Assembly (NCBI RefSeq): GCF_040412425.1
Contig: NC_089767.1
Coordinates: 40,391,509-40,455,508, forward strand
From: Macrobrachium rosenbergii
Taxonomy: Eukaryota > Arthropoda > Malacostraca > Decapoda > Palaemonidae
Reading direction: 5' to 3'
DNA: 64,000 bases
The first letter of the stretch is position 1. Each line of letters opens with the position of its first letter. Under the pieces are notes generated by a model. That model did no database searches, was not told the DNA's origin, and saw nothing but the letters and a program-made list of their open reading frames with translations. Positions 48,238-64,000 of this stretch are shown here, one piece after another. Position numbers and translations under genes: made by a program.

Positions 48238-48286
48238 GAAGATTTTGATTATTATCAGGGGTCACGTAAAGCAGATATAGTCCAGT

Positions 48287-48381
<95 letters not shown>

Positions 48382-48384
48382 TAA

Positions 48385-48426
<42 letters not shown>

Positions 48427-48430
48427 CATC
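48205..48430 (+). repeat. (TTA)n and (TAA)n arrays in opposite orientation
   Basis: (TTA)n at 48205-48236, (TAA)n at 48287-48378 and (TTA)n at 48390-48425. A GAAGATTTTGATTAT segment is duplicated beside them (48238 and 48439). Confidence 0.9.
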
Positions 48431-48873
48431 ATCATTGTTGAAGATTTTGATTATCAGCTGGGATCACGCAAAGCAGGTATAATCCAGTTATTTGTCTCAT
48501 AGAGCATTAAGTTCTTTTGAACAGTGGTATTGTTGTTGCTTCTGGAAACTTCCTTTAGCTGTATTTGCAGTTTATATACGGTAGAGAATGTCGACATAAG
48601 CCTCATATGTCTTAAATACTTTTTCTAAATATTTTTGCTTTTTTTGTTTTGTTGCTTGTGTTTATCTGCGAGCCTCTGAAGAGAATTGCTTGCATTTTCC
48701 TGAATTTTTGTTTAATCGTTTTTGCGAGCGGCGTGGTTTTTTTTTTTTTTTCAAGGCCGATTGACTAGCCTGAGGTTTTTCTCTTTTTCGCATAGAAAAC
48801 CTGCCTATATCACTGATTGCCGTCTGAGTGACAACATAAGACATAAGTTTACATATCAATATATTAAATTTTT

Positions 48874-49243
48874 TCTTTAGTTTTCTATAAAAGAAAACTA
48901 TTGAGATGGCTTTGTCTGTCCGTCCGCATTTTTTCTGTCCGCCCCTCAGATCGTAAAAACTACTGAGGCTAGAGGGCTGTGAATTGGTATGTTGATCATC
49001 CACCCTCCAATCATCAAACCTACCAAATTGCAGCCCTCTAGCCTCTGTAGTTTTTATTTTATGTAAGGTTAAAGTCAGCCATGAATGTTGATCTGGCGCC
49101 GCTGTAGGTTCCAACAACACAGGCCACCACTGGGCTGTGGCTGAAAATTTCATGGGCCGGGGCTGAGAGTTTCATACAGCATTGTACGCTGTACAGAAAA
49201 CTCGATTGCGCCGAAGAAAATTCGGCGCATTTTTTACTCGTCT
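48874..49243 (+). repeat. Three-hairpin dispersed element, copy 6
   Basis: About 370 bp, both ends recognisable (TAGTTTTCTATAAAAGAAAA and GCGCATTTTTTACTCG). The second hairpin is partly deleted. Confidence 0.85.
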
Positions 49244-49705
49244 TTTTCAAGATATAAGGATTTCCAACGGCTTCAAACGCGCGCGTGCGGGAGCCCTTTT
49301 CGACCTAATTTGGGTTACTGTAGAACCTGTTTCTCTTCCGACTATCAAACAGTATTTTGGGATAAGGTTCCTCACCACACTTCGCCATGTTCCAGGTACC
49401 TAATTTACTGCTTATGTCAACAAAGGCACAGTGATTTCCGGCAGAACTGGGGTTTCAAACCTCGACCCACCCGACTCCTGTCGACAAGACAGATTATAAT
49501 AAACTGTCAAACATGTGCTTGAAGCATTTCCAATGTGATTGAAGTTGTTGTTTGGGATATTTTGATGTTACTGTTTTGTCATATTTTGATGTTACTGTTT
49601 TGTCAGTCAAGATTCGTGCGTGCGAATGTCTCTGGAAGACAGTTAATTCGTAGCTCATAATTGTATTGATAAATTCTGTTAGTATCGTATTTTATTTTTT
49701 CACAA

Positions 49706-50040
49706 GCTTGCTGGCACACGCTGCTCGCGCTGGAACCCGGCACCGCCTTTCCCCTACACTCCTGACTCCACCCGGGGCGGTCAAACAGGTTTGCAGGAGG
49801 AGAGTGGATTCTCCCCTACCTACCCCTTGCAGGAGGAGGGTGGATTCTCCCCTACCTTCCCCTTGTGGCGGACAAACAGGTTTGCAGGAAGAGGGCGGAT
49901 GTCTCCCCTGCCCTCCCATTCCCCACCTGGGGCGGACAAACCAGTTTGCAGGCGGTGGGTGGCTGCGTCATGCCTCCCCTACTGCCACCCGGGGGAGGAC
50001 AGACAAGATCCACTTGGATTTTATTATTATATAGATTTCA
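49706..50040 (+). mobile_element. Composite element with internal VNTR, copy 2
   Basis: Diverged 5' block (AAGCTTGCTGGCACACGCTG, CTGGAACCCGG), about four VNTR units, and the 3' end GATCCACTTGGATTTTATTA. The following 50.05-51.3 kb shows no supported gene. Confidence 0.75.
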
Positions 50041-51331
50041 AAGAATACAGAGGCAGTAGATATAAAACCCTTCCTATCCTCCGCAACAGAAATACGGAAA
50101 TAGATAGTTCCACAATTTCTCGCCATAAGAAAATAATACAGATTAGCGCAGCAGAAATAGCAAACTACGTCATTGGTGTTTCTGGTAAGAAGTTGCACAT
50201 ACGGAGGAAAAATCTACCCTGAATAATTTTAGTCTGTTTTCCTTTCGTCAAAGGAATCCATATCTGTGAAGAGTGACTGGGGGAGATTACTTGCTTGGAG
50301 AAGGGGTTTGATTGCTTGCATTGTATTTCAGTCCGTGTAGAGTTCCGCTCTCATAATTGCTTGCTGCTTTTCTGAGAATTCCGATGCGTAAATTAATTGT
50401 GCAAGTATGGAAAGGAAAGCCTTGGATATAATGAATACGAGAGGCTAATGTGAAAACATTGTAAAAGAACAGCTGGAGGAAATCTTTGGAGGGGGGCGGG
50501 TCTCTGGTGCCAATTTCTAATGCTAATTATGTTGAAATGATTTAGAACTTCTGTTGCATTTTAACTCAGGAACTTTAAGATAAATTAATCAGTGAGGAAA
50601 AGGAAATTCATTTCAAGTTATCACAGTAAATTAACAGTCCAAATTAAGTTGAAGGATTTAGAACTTCTACCGTATTTTAATTCAGTAACTTTACATTGAA
50701 TTTATCAGTTAGGAAACGGAATTTTTTTTTTAAATTTATAAACTGAAAGTAGAAACAAAATAAAGAAGTAAATGCTGACACCTTGAAAGGGGAACTTAGC
50801 ACGTTAAACTTGTCAAGGATCTGAATATTCCTTAAGCAACTTCCCGATATGTCGAGAATGGTTTGTCTTAGTCACACTCGTATAAAAAGATTTTTGTTTT
50901 TGTTAAATTTGCACTGGCTTACCCATTTCTTTTTTATTTTTCCTCAACCTTGAGGAAATTTTGAGCATTACGTATATTTTAGGAGGCCTTGAGATGACTG
51001 CATCACTTGCGGAATGTAATGCTTTTCTAGATGCTAGTCTAACATGCATATATATAATTTTCAAAACTTTACTCCCCTTTTTTTAAAAGAAGAACCATGT
51101 AAGATTTTTTTCCTTAGTCTAGTTTTACAGCTTTCAAATGTAATTCCTAAGGAAGAGCTTAACATTCTGGTTTGGAATGCCGGTATGTGAATTGGTGACT
51201 GAATAAGTATACATGGTACCATAATTAAGTCATTTTCCCGGTATGGTAGTGATTGCTTTTCAAGCGCGGTGATTATCCATACATCTTTTGCAAACCTCTA
51301 GGCAAGGTCGCCGTATTTACATCCATAAATC

Positions 51332-51766
<435 letters not shown>

Positions 51767-52110
51767 GAATAGGAGTATTCACATTCTCAGTGGGTCTTGA
51801 GGAATGAGGTTGCTACCTCACTGCCACCCTCTTTACCCCAGCTGAAGTACATACGCACACACACACACATATATAATATACACACACATATATACATATA
51901 TATAACCATTATTTTGAGTTCTCTTACCTCCAAATTCCTGTCCAATAACGCAATTTATGCATTCTGAAATAATTTTTAGAATGGCTTTTCCTTATTCCCT
52001 CTTGTTCTGCTCAATTGCTTTGGGAATCCCGCCAGCTGTTAGGGTTAATTAGACGGCAAAATAAACGAAAAGAAATTAATTAGATAACAAGACTATCGAC
52101 ATTCTGAACT

Positions 52111-52442
52111 TCATTTTTAGTTTTCTGTAAAAGAAAACTATTGTGTCGGCTTCGTCTGTCCGTCTGCATTTTATTCTGTCCGTACTTTTTTTCTGTCCAC
52201 ACTTTTTCTGTCCGCCCCAGATCTTAAAAGCTACTGAGGCTAGAGGGCTGCAAATTGGTATGTTGATCATCCACCTTCCAATCATCAAACATACCAAATT
52301 GCAGCCCTCTAGCCTCAGTAGTTTTTTATTTTATTTAAGGTTTAAGTTAGCCATAACCATAATCGTGTTTCTGGCAACTATGTAGGATAGGCCACCACCG
52401 GGCCGTGGTTAAAGTTTCATGGGCCGCATTTTGTACTTTCTT
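52111..52442 (+). repeat. Three-hairpin dispersed element, copy 7 (3' truncated)
   Basis: It ends within the second hairpin at CATGGGCCGC and is followed by a 24-bp tandem repeat. Confidence 0.8.
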
Positions 52443-52465
52443 AAGTTTTACGTTTGGGGCTTTAG

Positions 52466-52590
52466 AAATAATTTGCTCATTGTATATAAAAATCATTTGC
52501 TCATTGTATATAAAAATCATTTGCTCATTGTATATAAAAATCATTTGCTCATTGTATATAAAAATAATTTGCTCATTGTATATAAAAGTA
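52466..52590 (+). repeat. 24-bp tandem repeat, 5 copies
   Basis: AATCATTTGCTCATTGTATA plus TAAA, nearly identical units. Confidence 0.9.
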
Positions 52591-52955
52591 GTGGTTTCTC
52601 TATCAAAGAAGTGAAAAGTACCGAAAACCTTCATTATAACGGTTGCTCGGCAGAACGGTTAAAATCTTCATGGAGAGTTTGAAGATATGAATAATTTTCA
52701 AATGCACTTTGCTTACTTGTTGTGAATGCATTAGTCCAAATTAAGCACACTGTTAAAATGTCTGAGGCCTTATACTAATATCTAAATGATTTGTTCATGA
52801 TCTTAGTAGTAATACTTTTGTTTGGAGGGAAGATGTAGGTATCATCACTGATAATACTAATACCTAGATTATCTGTTTATTATTTCAGTAGTAATATTTT
52901 TTGTGTGGAGGGAAAATGTCTGTATCATCATTGATAAGATATATCAACTTACAAT

Positions 52956-53286
52956 GTTCGTTTCCGGTCCGAACATCCCATCAAGTACTCTGTACTCTGT
53001 ACCATCAAGTACTCCGGCCTTAAGTCATTTAGGCCGTAACATCCAAAAACAATGTAAGGCGCTATGTTTATGGCGTTCACCGTAAAGTTTATGGTATTTG
53101 CCGTTATTATTTTATGTTTTACGTACGTCCCCAAGGGGCTGGTACTAAACACGGGGCCTGAGGTTTGGAAACTTGACAACGAGTGATTTCCGGTTGAAAT
53201 CTTGAGTGGGACAATTGCAAACAGCAAGAAAATTGTCGAAAAATTTTGTTTGTCACGTGGAATTTGAGTTCGGACCGGAAACGAGC
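52956..53286 (+). mobile_element. TIR element, about 331 bp
   Basis: Ends GTTCGTTTCCGGTCCGAAC and GTTCGGACCGGAAACGAGC are inverted repeats with one terminal mismatch. Inside, AAGTACTCTGTACTCTGTAC and GCTGGTACTAAACACGGGG blocks; no transposase. A clear target duplication is not visible. Confidence 0.7.
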
Positions 53287-53756
53287 TTTTACCATTTTAA
53301 CAATGTACATTCTGCTGCGCTGTAAAACCAGACATTTAGGCAGAATTCTAGAAATGTACGTTATGGAGCGCTTTAGAGACAAAATTTAGGTAAAAATATG
53401 ATCGATCGCATTTCTGTAATAGTTCGTCCAGCGATTATACTGAAAGAAAACGAAGCTCCGCAAATAAATTATATATATAAAGAAAACGGTTCCCACGAAA
53501 CACTAACTAGTGACTATGCGAAAAGAATATGAATATATGATATGCCGTCATATTCATTCGTTGCATTGTATATATTCATCCTAATTCCCATTCCTGTCAG
53601 GGAATGAAGTTATTGCTTAACCCCGTTTTCATTAGAGATGGATCGTAGGCGTCCCTAATCAGACATTAGTTGACTGCAAATCAAGGAAATCAAGTTTACC
53701 TTTTTTATTGAGTTGGTAATTCTTATCCCTCGGTCTCATATTTGTACTCCCCATAG

Positions 53757-54040
53757 TTCCTCATTGGACGGGTGGGTACCGTTATCAGCTAGCACTCTGC
53801 TGGCCCGGGGTTCGATTCTCCGACCGGCCAATGTGGAATTAGAGGAATTTATTTCTGGTGATAGAAATTCATTTCTCGATATAATGCGGTTCGGATTCCA
53901 CAATAAGCTGTAGGTCCCGTTGCTAGGTACTCAGTTGGTTCTTAGCCACGTAAAATAAGCCTAATCCTTCGGGCCAGCCCTAGGAGAGCTGTTAATCAGC
54001 TCAGTGGTCTGGTTAAACTAAGGTATGCTTACTTTTGATC
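53757..54040 (+). repeat. tRNA-derived SINE family T, copy 2
   Basis: B-box GGTTCGATTCTCC, body and 3' end as in copy 1. The A-box region GGACGGGTGGGTACC is better kept. Confidence 0.85.
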
Positions 54041-54205
54041 TTTTAGGAGGCACAGCAATTATTTTTTCTTAGTGAGTTAAACCTCTTAGTACTTAAGAAA
54101 TTAGAAAGGCAACCCTGTACTCTCATTACGACTCACACCTTGAATTTTCCTTTTTTCTTTGCTCTGTAAGTTTAGTCCTCTGGGCAGTGGGTTTTGCTCC
54201 TATTT

Positions 54206-54790
54206 CATACGAGCTTGATGGTGTGCGCCACACGCTGCACTGGAACCCGGTGCTGCCCGTCATTCTCCCCTACCCTCCCGATCCCCTACCTACCCTGCTC
54301 CCACCCAGGGAGGACAAACAGGTTTGCAGGAGGAGGGTGGATGTGTCATGTCTCTCCTACCCTCCTGATCCCCTACCTACCCTGCCCCAACTGGGGCGAC
54401 AGACAGGTTTGTAGGAGGAGGATGGATGTGTCATGTCTCCCTTACCCTCCCGATCCTCTACCTACCCTGCCCCCACCCGGGGCGGACAGACAGGTTTGCA
54501 TGAAGAGGGTGAATGTGTCATTTCTCCCTTACCCTCCCAATCCTCTACCTATCCTGTCCCCACCCGGGATGTACAGACAGGTTTTCAGGAGGAGGGTGAA
54601 TGTGTCATTTCTCCCTTACCCTCCCGATCCTCTACCTACCCTGCCCCACCCGGGACGGACAGACAGGTTTTCAGGAGGAAGGTGATTGTGTCATGTTTCC
54701 CTTACCCTCCCGATCCTCTACCTACCCAGCCCCCACTGGGGTGGACAAACAAGAAAGACCCACTCAGATTTTATTATTATTATAGATTTT
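54206..54790 (+). mobile_element. Composite element with internal VNTR, copy 3 (longest)
   Basis: 5' block ACGAGCTTGATGGTGTGCGC; about six units of 85-95 bp with CCCTACCCTCCCGATCC and GACAGACAGGTTT; 3' end AAGAAAGACCCACTCAGATT, then (TTA)n. Parallel Pro-rich open frames are repeat artefacts. Confidence 0.8.
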
Positions 54791-55489
54791 TGGCTGTCTG
54801 TGTGTCTTCCTTGTTATTGGTATTTTATTCTATTTAAATCGTATTTTATGAAATCAATTTTAAGTGGTTAAATATTTTAGGTAGCTGCTATATTATCAGC
54901 TTTATTGATTATACAGAATAGGAAAGTAGATTCTGGTGTCCAGGATGTCCACTCAGACGAAGCTTGTGGAATGTAAACTTTGAAACTGCTGTCCCCAGAA
55001 AGCTTTTGCAAACCCATTTTGAATTTCAACCTCAGATCCAATATGGACCAGCTTTGATGGCGCAATTTCCCGCTCTGTACTGTGACTTATCAACACTGCT
55101 TATCTTTGCTGCGCCCTGCTTGCAATTGCCCCATTGGAACCTGTCAACCCGAAAAAGGTGAAAAAAAAAGGAATGGAAGCTTGGTGATTATCGCGCTCAC
55201 TTGGCTTCCTGCTGCTGTATGACGGAAGGGGATGTTCAACTTAAACCCCGTTGTTGGGATTTTCTGGACACTTCCGGGATGTAATACTTAGACGCCCATG
55301 CTTACGTCAAAACCATGGAGTTCATAGAAAAGATTTGTCGTTACTCATACTTGTGCACAGTGTTTTTGTGGATGTTCTGTTTATTGTGTACATTAGAATG
55401 TTTTTGTGATTTATCATGTTTTTCGTGTCTGTTCGTTAGTTTCCTGTAAGAAAGTTGAATTCTTTTTTAGTGCTGTTATTCATTAATTT

Positions 55490-56201
55490 CAGAGCCGAAA
55501 AACATTTTCGGATAAACTTTTACCAAAGTGGATAAAGGTGACAGTTGGCAATTGTATTTTTATAACCCTACCAAATTTTTGCAAGTATTTAGTACCTAAG
55601 TTCGATAGTTTTGATATTCATAGAGCAAAATGAAGGCGCCGATGCCGGAACCGAGAAAATCACAGACAAGGATCCTAAAACCATTTGTGACGTAAACATA
55701 TGACGTCATGAGGCTCCGCCCATCCACCAGGTAGACCAGTAACTCAGTAAGTCACTTAACAGGTGAATTCGACAATGACCAGCAGGATCTGGAATTGTCT
55801 CCGTGGTTGCAAGACTGCATTTGTATTTCGGCATGCCACTTCGCATACAAGCGAGAAGACCCATGGCAAGATTTACTGTAGCGTAAATAGGTAATTATTT
55901 CTACAGTGGGTAATAGTTTCCTGGCAACACTCATCTCTTGCTGCGGCAAATAAAAGGCTATAATGTCGAAACCTGAAGTAAAACAAAACCGATTGTCTTT
56001 TTGTATTCCACCCCTGAATAGATGTAGATCTAACAAATGAGCTATAGACTGGTTCATTATGTGGATGAATTACATACAGTACATTGAATTATTTGCAAAG
56101 TAGAAACAATACAAATATCAAGAAAATGGAAGCATTTCAAGCTAACAACTTAGTCCCAAGAACTGCTGTGGAAGTTGCGATGAAACCTCCACAAAAGAGT
56201 A

Positions 56202-56263
<62 letters not shown>

Positions 56264-56975
56264 TGATTGAGAATGACAATGCAATCAAGGGGACGATCCT
56301 CGCCATCATGACATCTCTGAAGCTTAGTATGGGTACTGATACCAATCAGTGAATATATCGTTAAGTTCCTCGTTGGGCGAGTGGGTTCCGTTCTCAGCTA
56401 GCACTCTGCTGGCCGCGAGTTCGAATCTCCGACCGGCCAATTAAGAATAAGAGGAATTTATTTCTGCTGATAGAAATTCAATTCTCGCTATAATGTGGTT
56501 CGGATTCCACAATAAGCTGTAGGTCCCGTTGCTAGGTAACCAATTGGTTCTTAGCCACGTAAAATAAATCTAATCCTTCGGGCCAGCCCTAGGAGAGCTA
56601 TTAATCAGCTCAGTGGTCTGGTTAAACTAAGATATACTTAACTTAGTGAATATATCATTGGCAAGTGGGCAGAGCCACAGTGAAGAGACGTTTTCCCCAT
56701 ATGTAAACTTCTCTTCACTGTGGGTGGAGCCCTCATGACGTCATAGGTTAACGTCATTATTGTGTTCAAAACCCTTACCTGCGATTTTGATGGTTCTGTC
56801 ATAGGAAACACATTTTTACTCTGATAAGTACCAGAACTGTTGAACTCAGGTAGTAAATAATACTTGTAAAAATTAGGTAGGGTATATAAAATATACACTT
56901 ACCAACTTCCACCTTTATCCGATGCTTTGATAAAAAGGTGTTGCCGAAAAACAGTGTTTCATCGACTCTGAATCC
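55490..56975 (+). mobile_element. Long-TIR element of about 1.48 kb with nested SINE
   Basis: Left (about 55500-55735) and right (about 56712-56962) ends are about 235-bp inverted repeats, e.g. GGATAAAGGTG / CACCTTTATCC, TAACCCTACCAAATTTTTGC / ATAAAAATTAGGTAGGG-type, and ATGACGTCATGAGG / CCCTCATGACGTCAT. The interior has no recognised transposase. A (TAA)n array (56206-56263) and SINE T copy 3 lie inside. Confidence 0.7.
56364..56645 (+). repeat. tRNA-derived SINE family T, copy 3 (nested)
   Basis: Full length with B-box GAGTTCGAATCTCC. A short TTAGTGAATATATC / CAGTGAATATATCG duplication flanks it (56348 and 56643), a probable target duplication. Confidence 0.85.
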
Positions 56976-57417
56976 CTTAGTAGTGGCTTAGCCAGGTTCG
57001 GCACTTTGAATTGCCCTTGTTACGCTGCTTTGTTTTAACAAGCAGTTGTTAATTTATTTACAATATTTATTTCTTTATTTATTTATTTTTATATTTCTTT
57101 ATTTACGTCAATGCTGCCTTTCTTGGACATTCGGGGAAGTAATGGACAAAATTAATTGCTGTTAGATTGAGCTGGCTTAGCACCAGGAACGGGCGCATGG
57201 CGTTCCAAACAGTGGAACGATCCTCAGCCAAACGGCAAAGGTGTTAGGTCATTACGGGGTAATAGAACACAAAGCATTAACATTCAAACCAGCATCAGTC
57301 TTATCATCCTCAGTAAGGAGAAAGAAATGCCATCGGGTCTGGAAAGACATCTTGCTCCCGCTGTTCGTTAAATGATGGTTTCATAGAGACATACAGACAG
57401 TTTCTCCTATGCATACC

Positions 57418-57662
57418 CCAGGAAGGGGGATAGCGCCATAAGTGTATTTCACGCGGTGCACTGTAGGCATTCCTTAAGGTTCTTTGCAGCGTCCCTTCGG
57501 CTCCTAGCTGCAACCCCTTCCATTCCTTTTGTTGTACCTCCGTTCATATTCTCTTTCTTCCATCGTACTTTCCACCTCTAGTAACGTTTGTTTCAACATT
57601 GTTTTCAATGCTGAATGACCTGAGAGGTCCCAGCGCTTATTCGTTGACCTAAAGTTGTATCC
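57418..57662 (+). repeat. SINE-like repeat R1, copy 11
   Basis: Shortened and more diverged copy. The stretches 57.0-57.4 and 57.7-58.2 kb show no supported exon. Confidence 0.8.
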
Positions 57663-58654
57663 CGATTCTCATGTATGCCTCGCGGCAGGTTTTCTCTCTT
57701 TAAGTTATTTTGGTTTTATCGGTTAATTCCTGGGTCGCTTTTCATTAAGTAGTCAGTTTTCTCATGAGTTAACGCATGAAATGACAGCATAATCACTCCA
57801 TTCCGAGGGCAGTGCAAATGAAAAGTGGATTTCATCTTGAAATTATCCTGCAGGTTCAAGCAAAGTCCATAAAGAAATGATTGAAACAAAACCCGTGACT
57901 TACTGAGCCGGTTCTGGTGAAAATTTTTTTCGTTTTTTCCAAAGCATGTGGCTGGGATATTTAGATTATTCAGTGCAACTGTCATACATACCTTACCGTC
58001 TGAGGGATCCAGCCAAAAATCCCACGTATCTTCTCCAGTGCATTAAAATGGTATACGCTGGGATTTACCTTTGATTGTGCAATATTGTGTATAGAGAGCC
58101 GATGACTTTCATTGAAAAATCCCTCTCTTTGGTGAAACAAACTATTTCAAACTTTACTACGTACAGATAATTGTGTATTTGTATATTCCTTCGCCCCTTG
58201 ATGCTGGCAGATTATATATTTACTCTGCAATGTCTTTTCGGCTTTTTATTGCAACCATTTTCGAAAGTAACTTCTGCGTCTACTTGCATTGGCGGTGAGT
58301 TGTCAAGTAATTAACTGAGAGTTATCAAGTAATTGCTGATATTCACGGCAGTTCTGTTTCCGATTTTTTTTATCCCCGTAGGCTAGAACGCTTTCATGAG
58401 TGATATATTCGACGTTGGAAAGAGGGTAAGATAAAAACTTAGAAATAATAATGCCAAAATTTTAATGAGTTGAGAAACGAATGTTCTTCACAGTGGCAAC
58501 CAGGAATTGTGTATAATTGTGAGTTCATAGTGAAAGATTGTTGAAGACTTCCAAACAGAAACTAATCTCTGAAAGCCAGGTCATTGCACAGTTGCCAGGT
58601 TCGAAAGCCTCAGTGTCGGTGATCCTATTGGTGGGAAAGGCTCCTTCCTCCTCA

Positions 58655-61869
<3,215 letters not shown>

Positions 61870-62008
61870 CTGTAAAAGAAGAAACACACATTTTATTTCT
61901 CTATAACAGCAGTATTAATAAGGTATAGCTGTACGATGGCTGGCAAGCCTATGAAACCCTTATCTACTTAAAAAAAATTTCTCTTAATTTTTGTTCTCTT
62001 AATTGGTG

Positions 62009-62015
<7 letters not shown>

Positions 62016-62075
<60 letters not shown>
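62016..62075 (+). repeat. (AT)n microsatellite upstream of G5 signal exon
   Basis: Pure TA array about 150 nt upstream of the signal-peptide exon. Confidence 0.95.
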
Positions 62076-62077
<2 letters not shown>

Positions 62078-62079
62078 TT

Positions 62080-64000
62080 TTTTTTGGTCATGGAACGTCT
62101 AAGGAAACCAGCTAATAATACCTCCTCATTTGTTTCTGAAGGGTGGGCTGGATTATCAGATGTAGAGAAATGGGTTAATTTTGGATTGAGTTGAAGCGGT
62201 GTGTTGCAAATGTTGTAGTTGCTTTGTGGTTGGAATTTTTCAGTAACTAATTTTAGAAAATGAAGGGTTATTCATAGATGTTGAACGGGAAAGCTGGAAT
62301 ATACTGCAAAGGCCTTCTCTTAGATTGCAATTGAGCAAGTTTGCAGACTGGCGTCGATTTTTAAATCTTGAAATATAATTACAATTATTGACAAAGTTGG
62401 TTTTCCTTTTAGTCAGAGATGTGTTGTATACAGAGCTTTTAATGCATATTTAATTTCATCCTAAGATCTGTGTTGCTACTTTAAAATATTTTTCACAAAA
62501 TAAAAAAAGAGGGAGGAAAAAATAGAAACCTTTTTAGTGAACTTCATATCTTGCTTTCTGAGTATATTATTGTTTGGGAGAAAGCTGTTATGAGGAAGAT
62601 CATTTCTTCATGGCGAGTTGTAGTCTCTGACTAAATACGCGGAAGATCATTTCTTTATGGCGAGTTGTAGTCTCCGTGCAAATACGAATAGGACTGAGGT
62701 ATCGGTGTAATTCACACTTTTGTATTCTAACTTTAAGCTCTTCATTATAGGAGTTTTAGAGCTTTAGTTTTCCATAAGAATTTCATAGGGATTGAAAAAG
62801 CGCCTAATATTCAAGTCTTACATTGTCCTGTTTTATAGAATGTAACCATTTTTCTGGGATACAACTTCGAAGATGTAAGATGCTTTCTGCCTTAACTTTC
62901 AAGATGAGCTTTGTAGTTGTGTAGTGATTAATTAGCGATTATTAATGCCACAGTAACATATATCTCAGATGAGAATGAGGCAGTGAGACTTGATGAGAAA
63001 TGTTAGTCTTTCACGAGAGAGGTTGCAGAGGTCCGATTCAATCGTACATTTTGAAGCGAAAGCTTTCCATTGAGAGATTATAAAAGAAAATCTTTCATGT
63101 TTTTATTTGTTGAAGAATATTAATACAAAAATCTGCCGAAATGAGTGACTCTTGGTGTGGGAGGGGGTTGACTTTGAAGATTTTTCTTTTATTAACTCTA
63201 CAAAATTTGTATCGTCCAATATTTTTGGTTTCAAAACAGGATTTTTGTCTTTTTGTGTGTTTGTGTTATATTGTCGGTTATGGAATCTCAAACAAAATTG
63301 GTAAGGCCAGAGATTTATCAGTAGCGAATAAGCTAAATTCAGATTATTTTAAAATGGTTATGTATTGCGTAGTTCTCACGAAGGACAGAAGCGTAGGGAA
63401 TTCATGTGAAAACCGATCACAACTCTTGTCTTCCCAATGGAAGAGCTGAACGAATGGAAGCAAAATAAAATCTGGATGCTTCTTCCTTTTTTGTGTTTCA
63501 AAGAATTGTCTTAAAATCGTCAGAGTTTGATAAAGGTGATGCTGTTACAGGATGTAAACAGAATATCGCACTGGTGCCAGTAAATTTAAAACAAGATATC
63601 CTCGTGCCTGCAGGGATAATATAAAAGGGATAAATGTATCATACAAGAACCTTGGTAGAAGACGAGGTGCTTTAAGATTGAGAAATATATTTTCTTTTTT
63701 TTATAAGTTAGGGAAGGCAAAATAAAAATACTGTAGCAAAATACTTAAGCGAAGAATAATCATCTTTCGTGTTTTAAATTCTGTCATATACAACGGTGCC
63801 ATTTATACTTTTCGTGAGCCTCATGAGGATACAGTAATTCCTATGATATAAATAAAGCCATTTTTAAGAGAAGCCGATCCTCTCCAGTGATGAATTTAGA
63901 TACATTTACGCCGACTCTTCGTTCGCAAATCTCGACATTATAATTGAAAACTGCGAAAATATAAATAATGCAAAAAACTCTGGAACCGCTGGAAACAAAA
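62080..64000. other. Sequence upstream of G5, no gene recognised
   Basis: About 1.9 kb of mostly single-copy AT-rich sequence. The missing G5 start exon should lie here or beyond the window end, but no ATG with a phase-1 donor was found. A duplicated segment around CATTTCTTTATGGCGAGTTG lies near 62600 and 62650. Confidence 0.5.

Noticed and set aside
54194..54837. Pro-rich open frames of 134-163 codons
   Set aside because: They are in the VNTR of the composite mobile element, open in several frames at once owing to GC-rich composition.
55752..56057. Minus-strand frame of 101 codons inside the long-TIR element
   Set aside because: Could be a transposase remnant, but no motif is recognisable; not reported as a gene.
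63141..63449. Plus-strand frame of 102 codons
   Set aside because: AT-rich with no domain, no promoter or splice support; probably chance.

Overview
This window looks like nuclear DNA of a decapod crustacean, most likely a caridean shrimp of the Macrobrachium type. The organism call is inference. It rests on very high density of (AT)n, (CT)n/(GA)n and (TAA)n microsatellites, on tRNA-derived SINE-like repeats, and on split genes with short exons and GT-AG introns. There are no bacterial-style genes. Nearly all long open frames in the raw translation are microsatellites read as [12 protein letters not shown] or NNNN.

I reconstructed five genes, all on the minus strand, from splice signals and codon phase. 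In window order they are G1 (CDS 1519-6238), G2 (9474-23671), G3 (29265-32249), G4 (42747-46789) and G5 (58655-61869). All appear to encode one family of small secreted cysteine-rich proteins that I cannot assign to a named family. Each has a signal-peptide exon, then an exon with 2-4 Cys, an exon with one Cys, an exon of about 100-160 nt (usually one Cys), and a short last exon ending in C-x4-C. Intron phases are the same in all five (1, 1, 0, 0). G1, G3, G4 and G5 are single-domain proteins of about 170-185 residues. G2 keeps the same ends but has an amplified second exon: 18 coding exons, 728 codons in frame, and eleven modules with Cys spacing C-x7-C-x6-C (one is x8). Three phase-1 mini-exons of 39-42 nt lie between modules. 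Four genes have a TATA box 60-100 nt upstream of the end of a leader exon or of the start codon.

Layout: 1-1.1 kb holds repeats downstream of G1; 1.5-6.34 kb is G1; 6.4-9.4 kb is microsatellite-rich spacer; 9.47-25.3 kb is G2; 25.3-29 kb is a SINE-rich spacer; 29.2-32.5 kb is G3; 32.5-42.2 kb is a gene-free spacer with three large minisatellites and a microsatellite-flanked palindrome; 42.7-47.4 kb is G4; 47.4-58.2 kb is a gene-free spacer with several transposon-like elements; 58.65-61.87 kb is G5; 62-64 kb shows no recognisable gene.

The most interesting content is the gene family, above all the exon-amplified G2. Next come the microsatellites that abut or form splice sites, and the repeated pattern of palindromic elements sandwiched between two microsatellite arrays.
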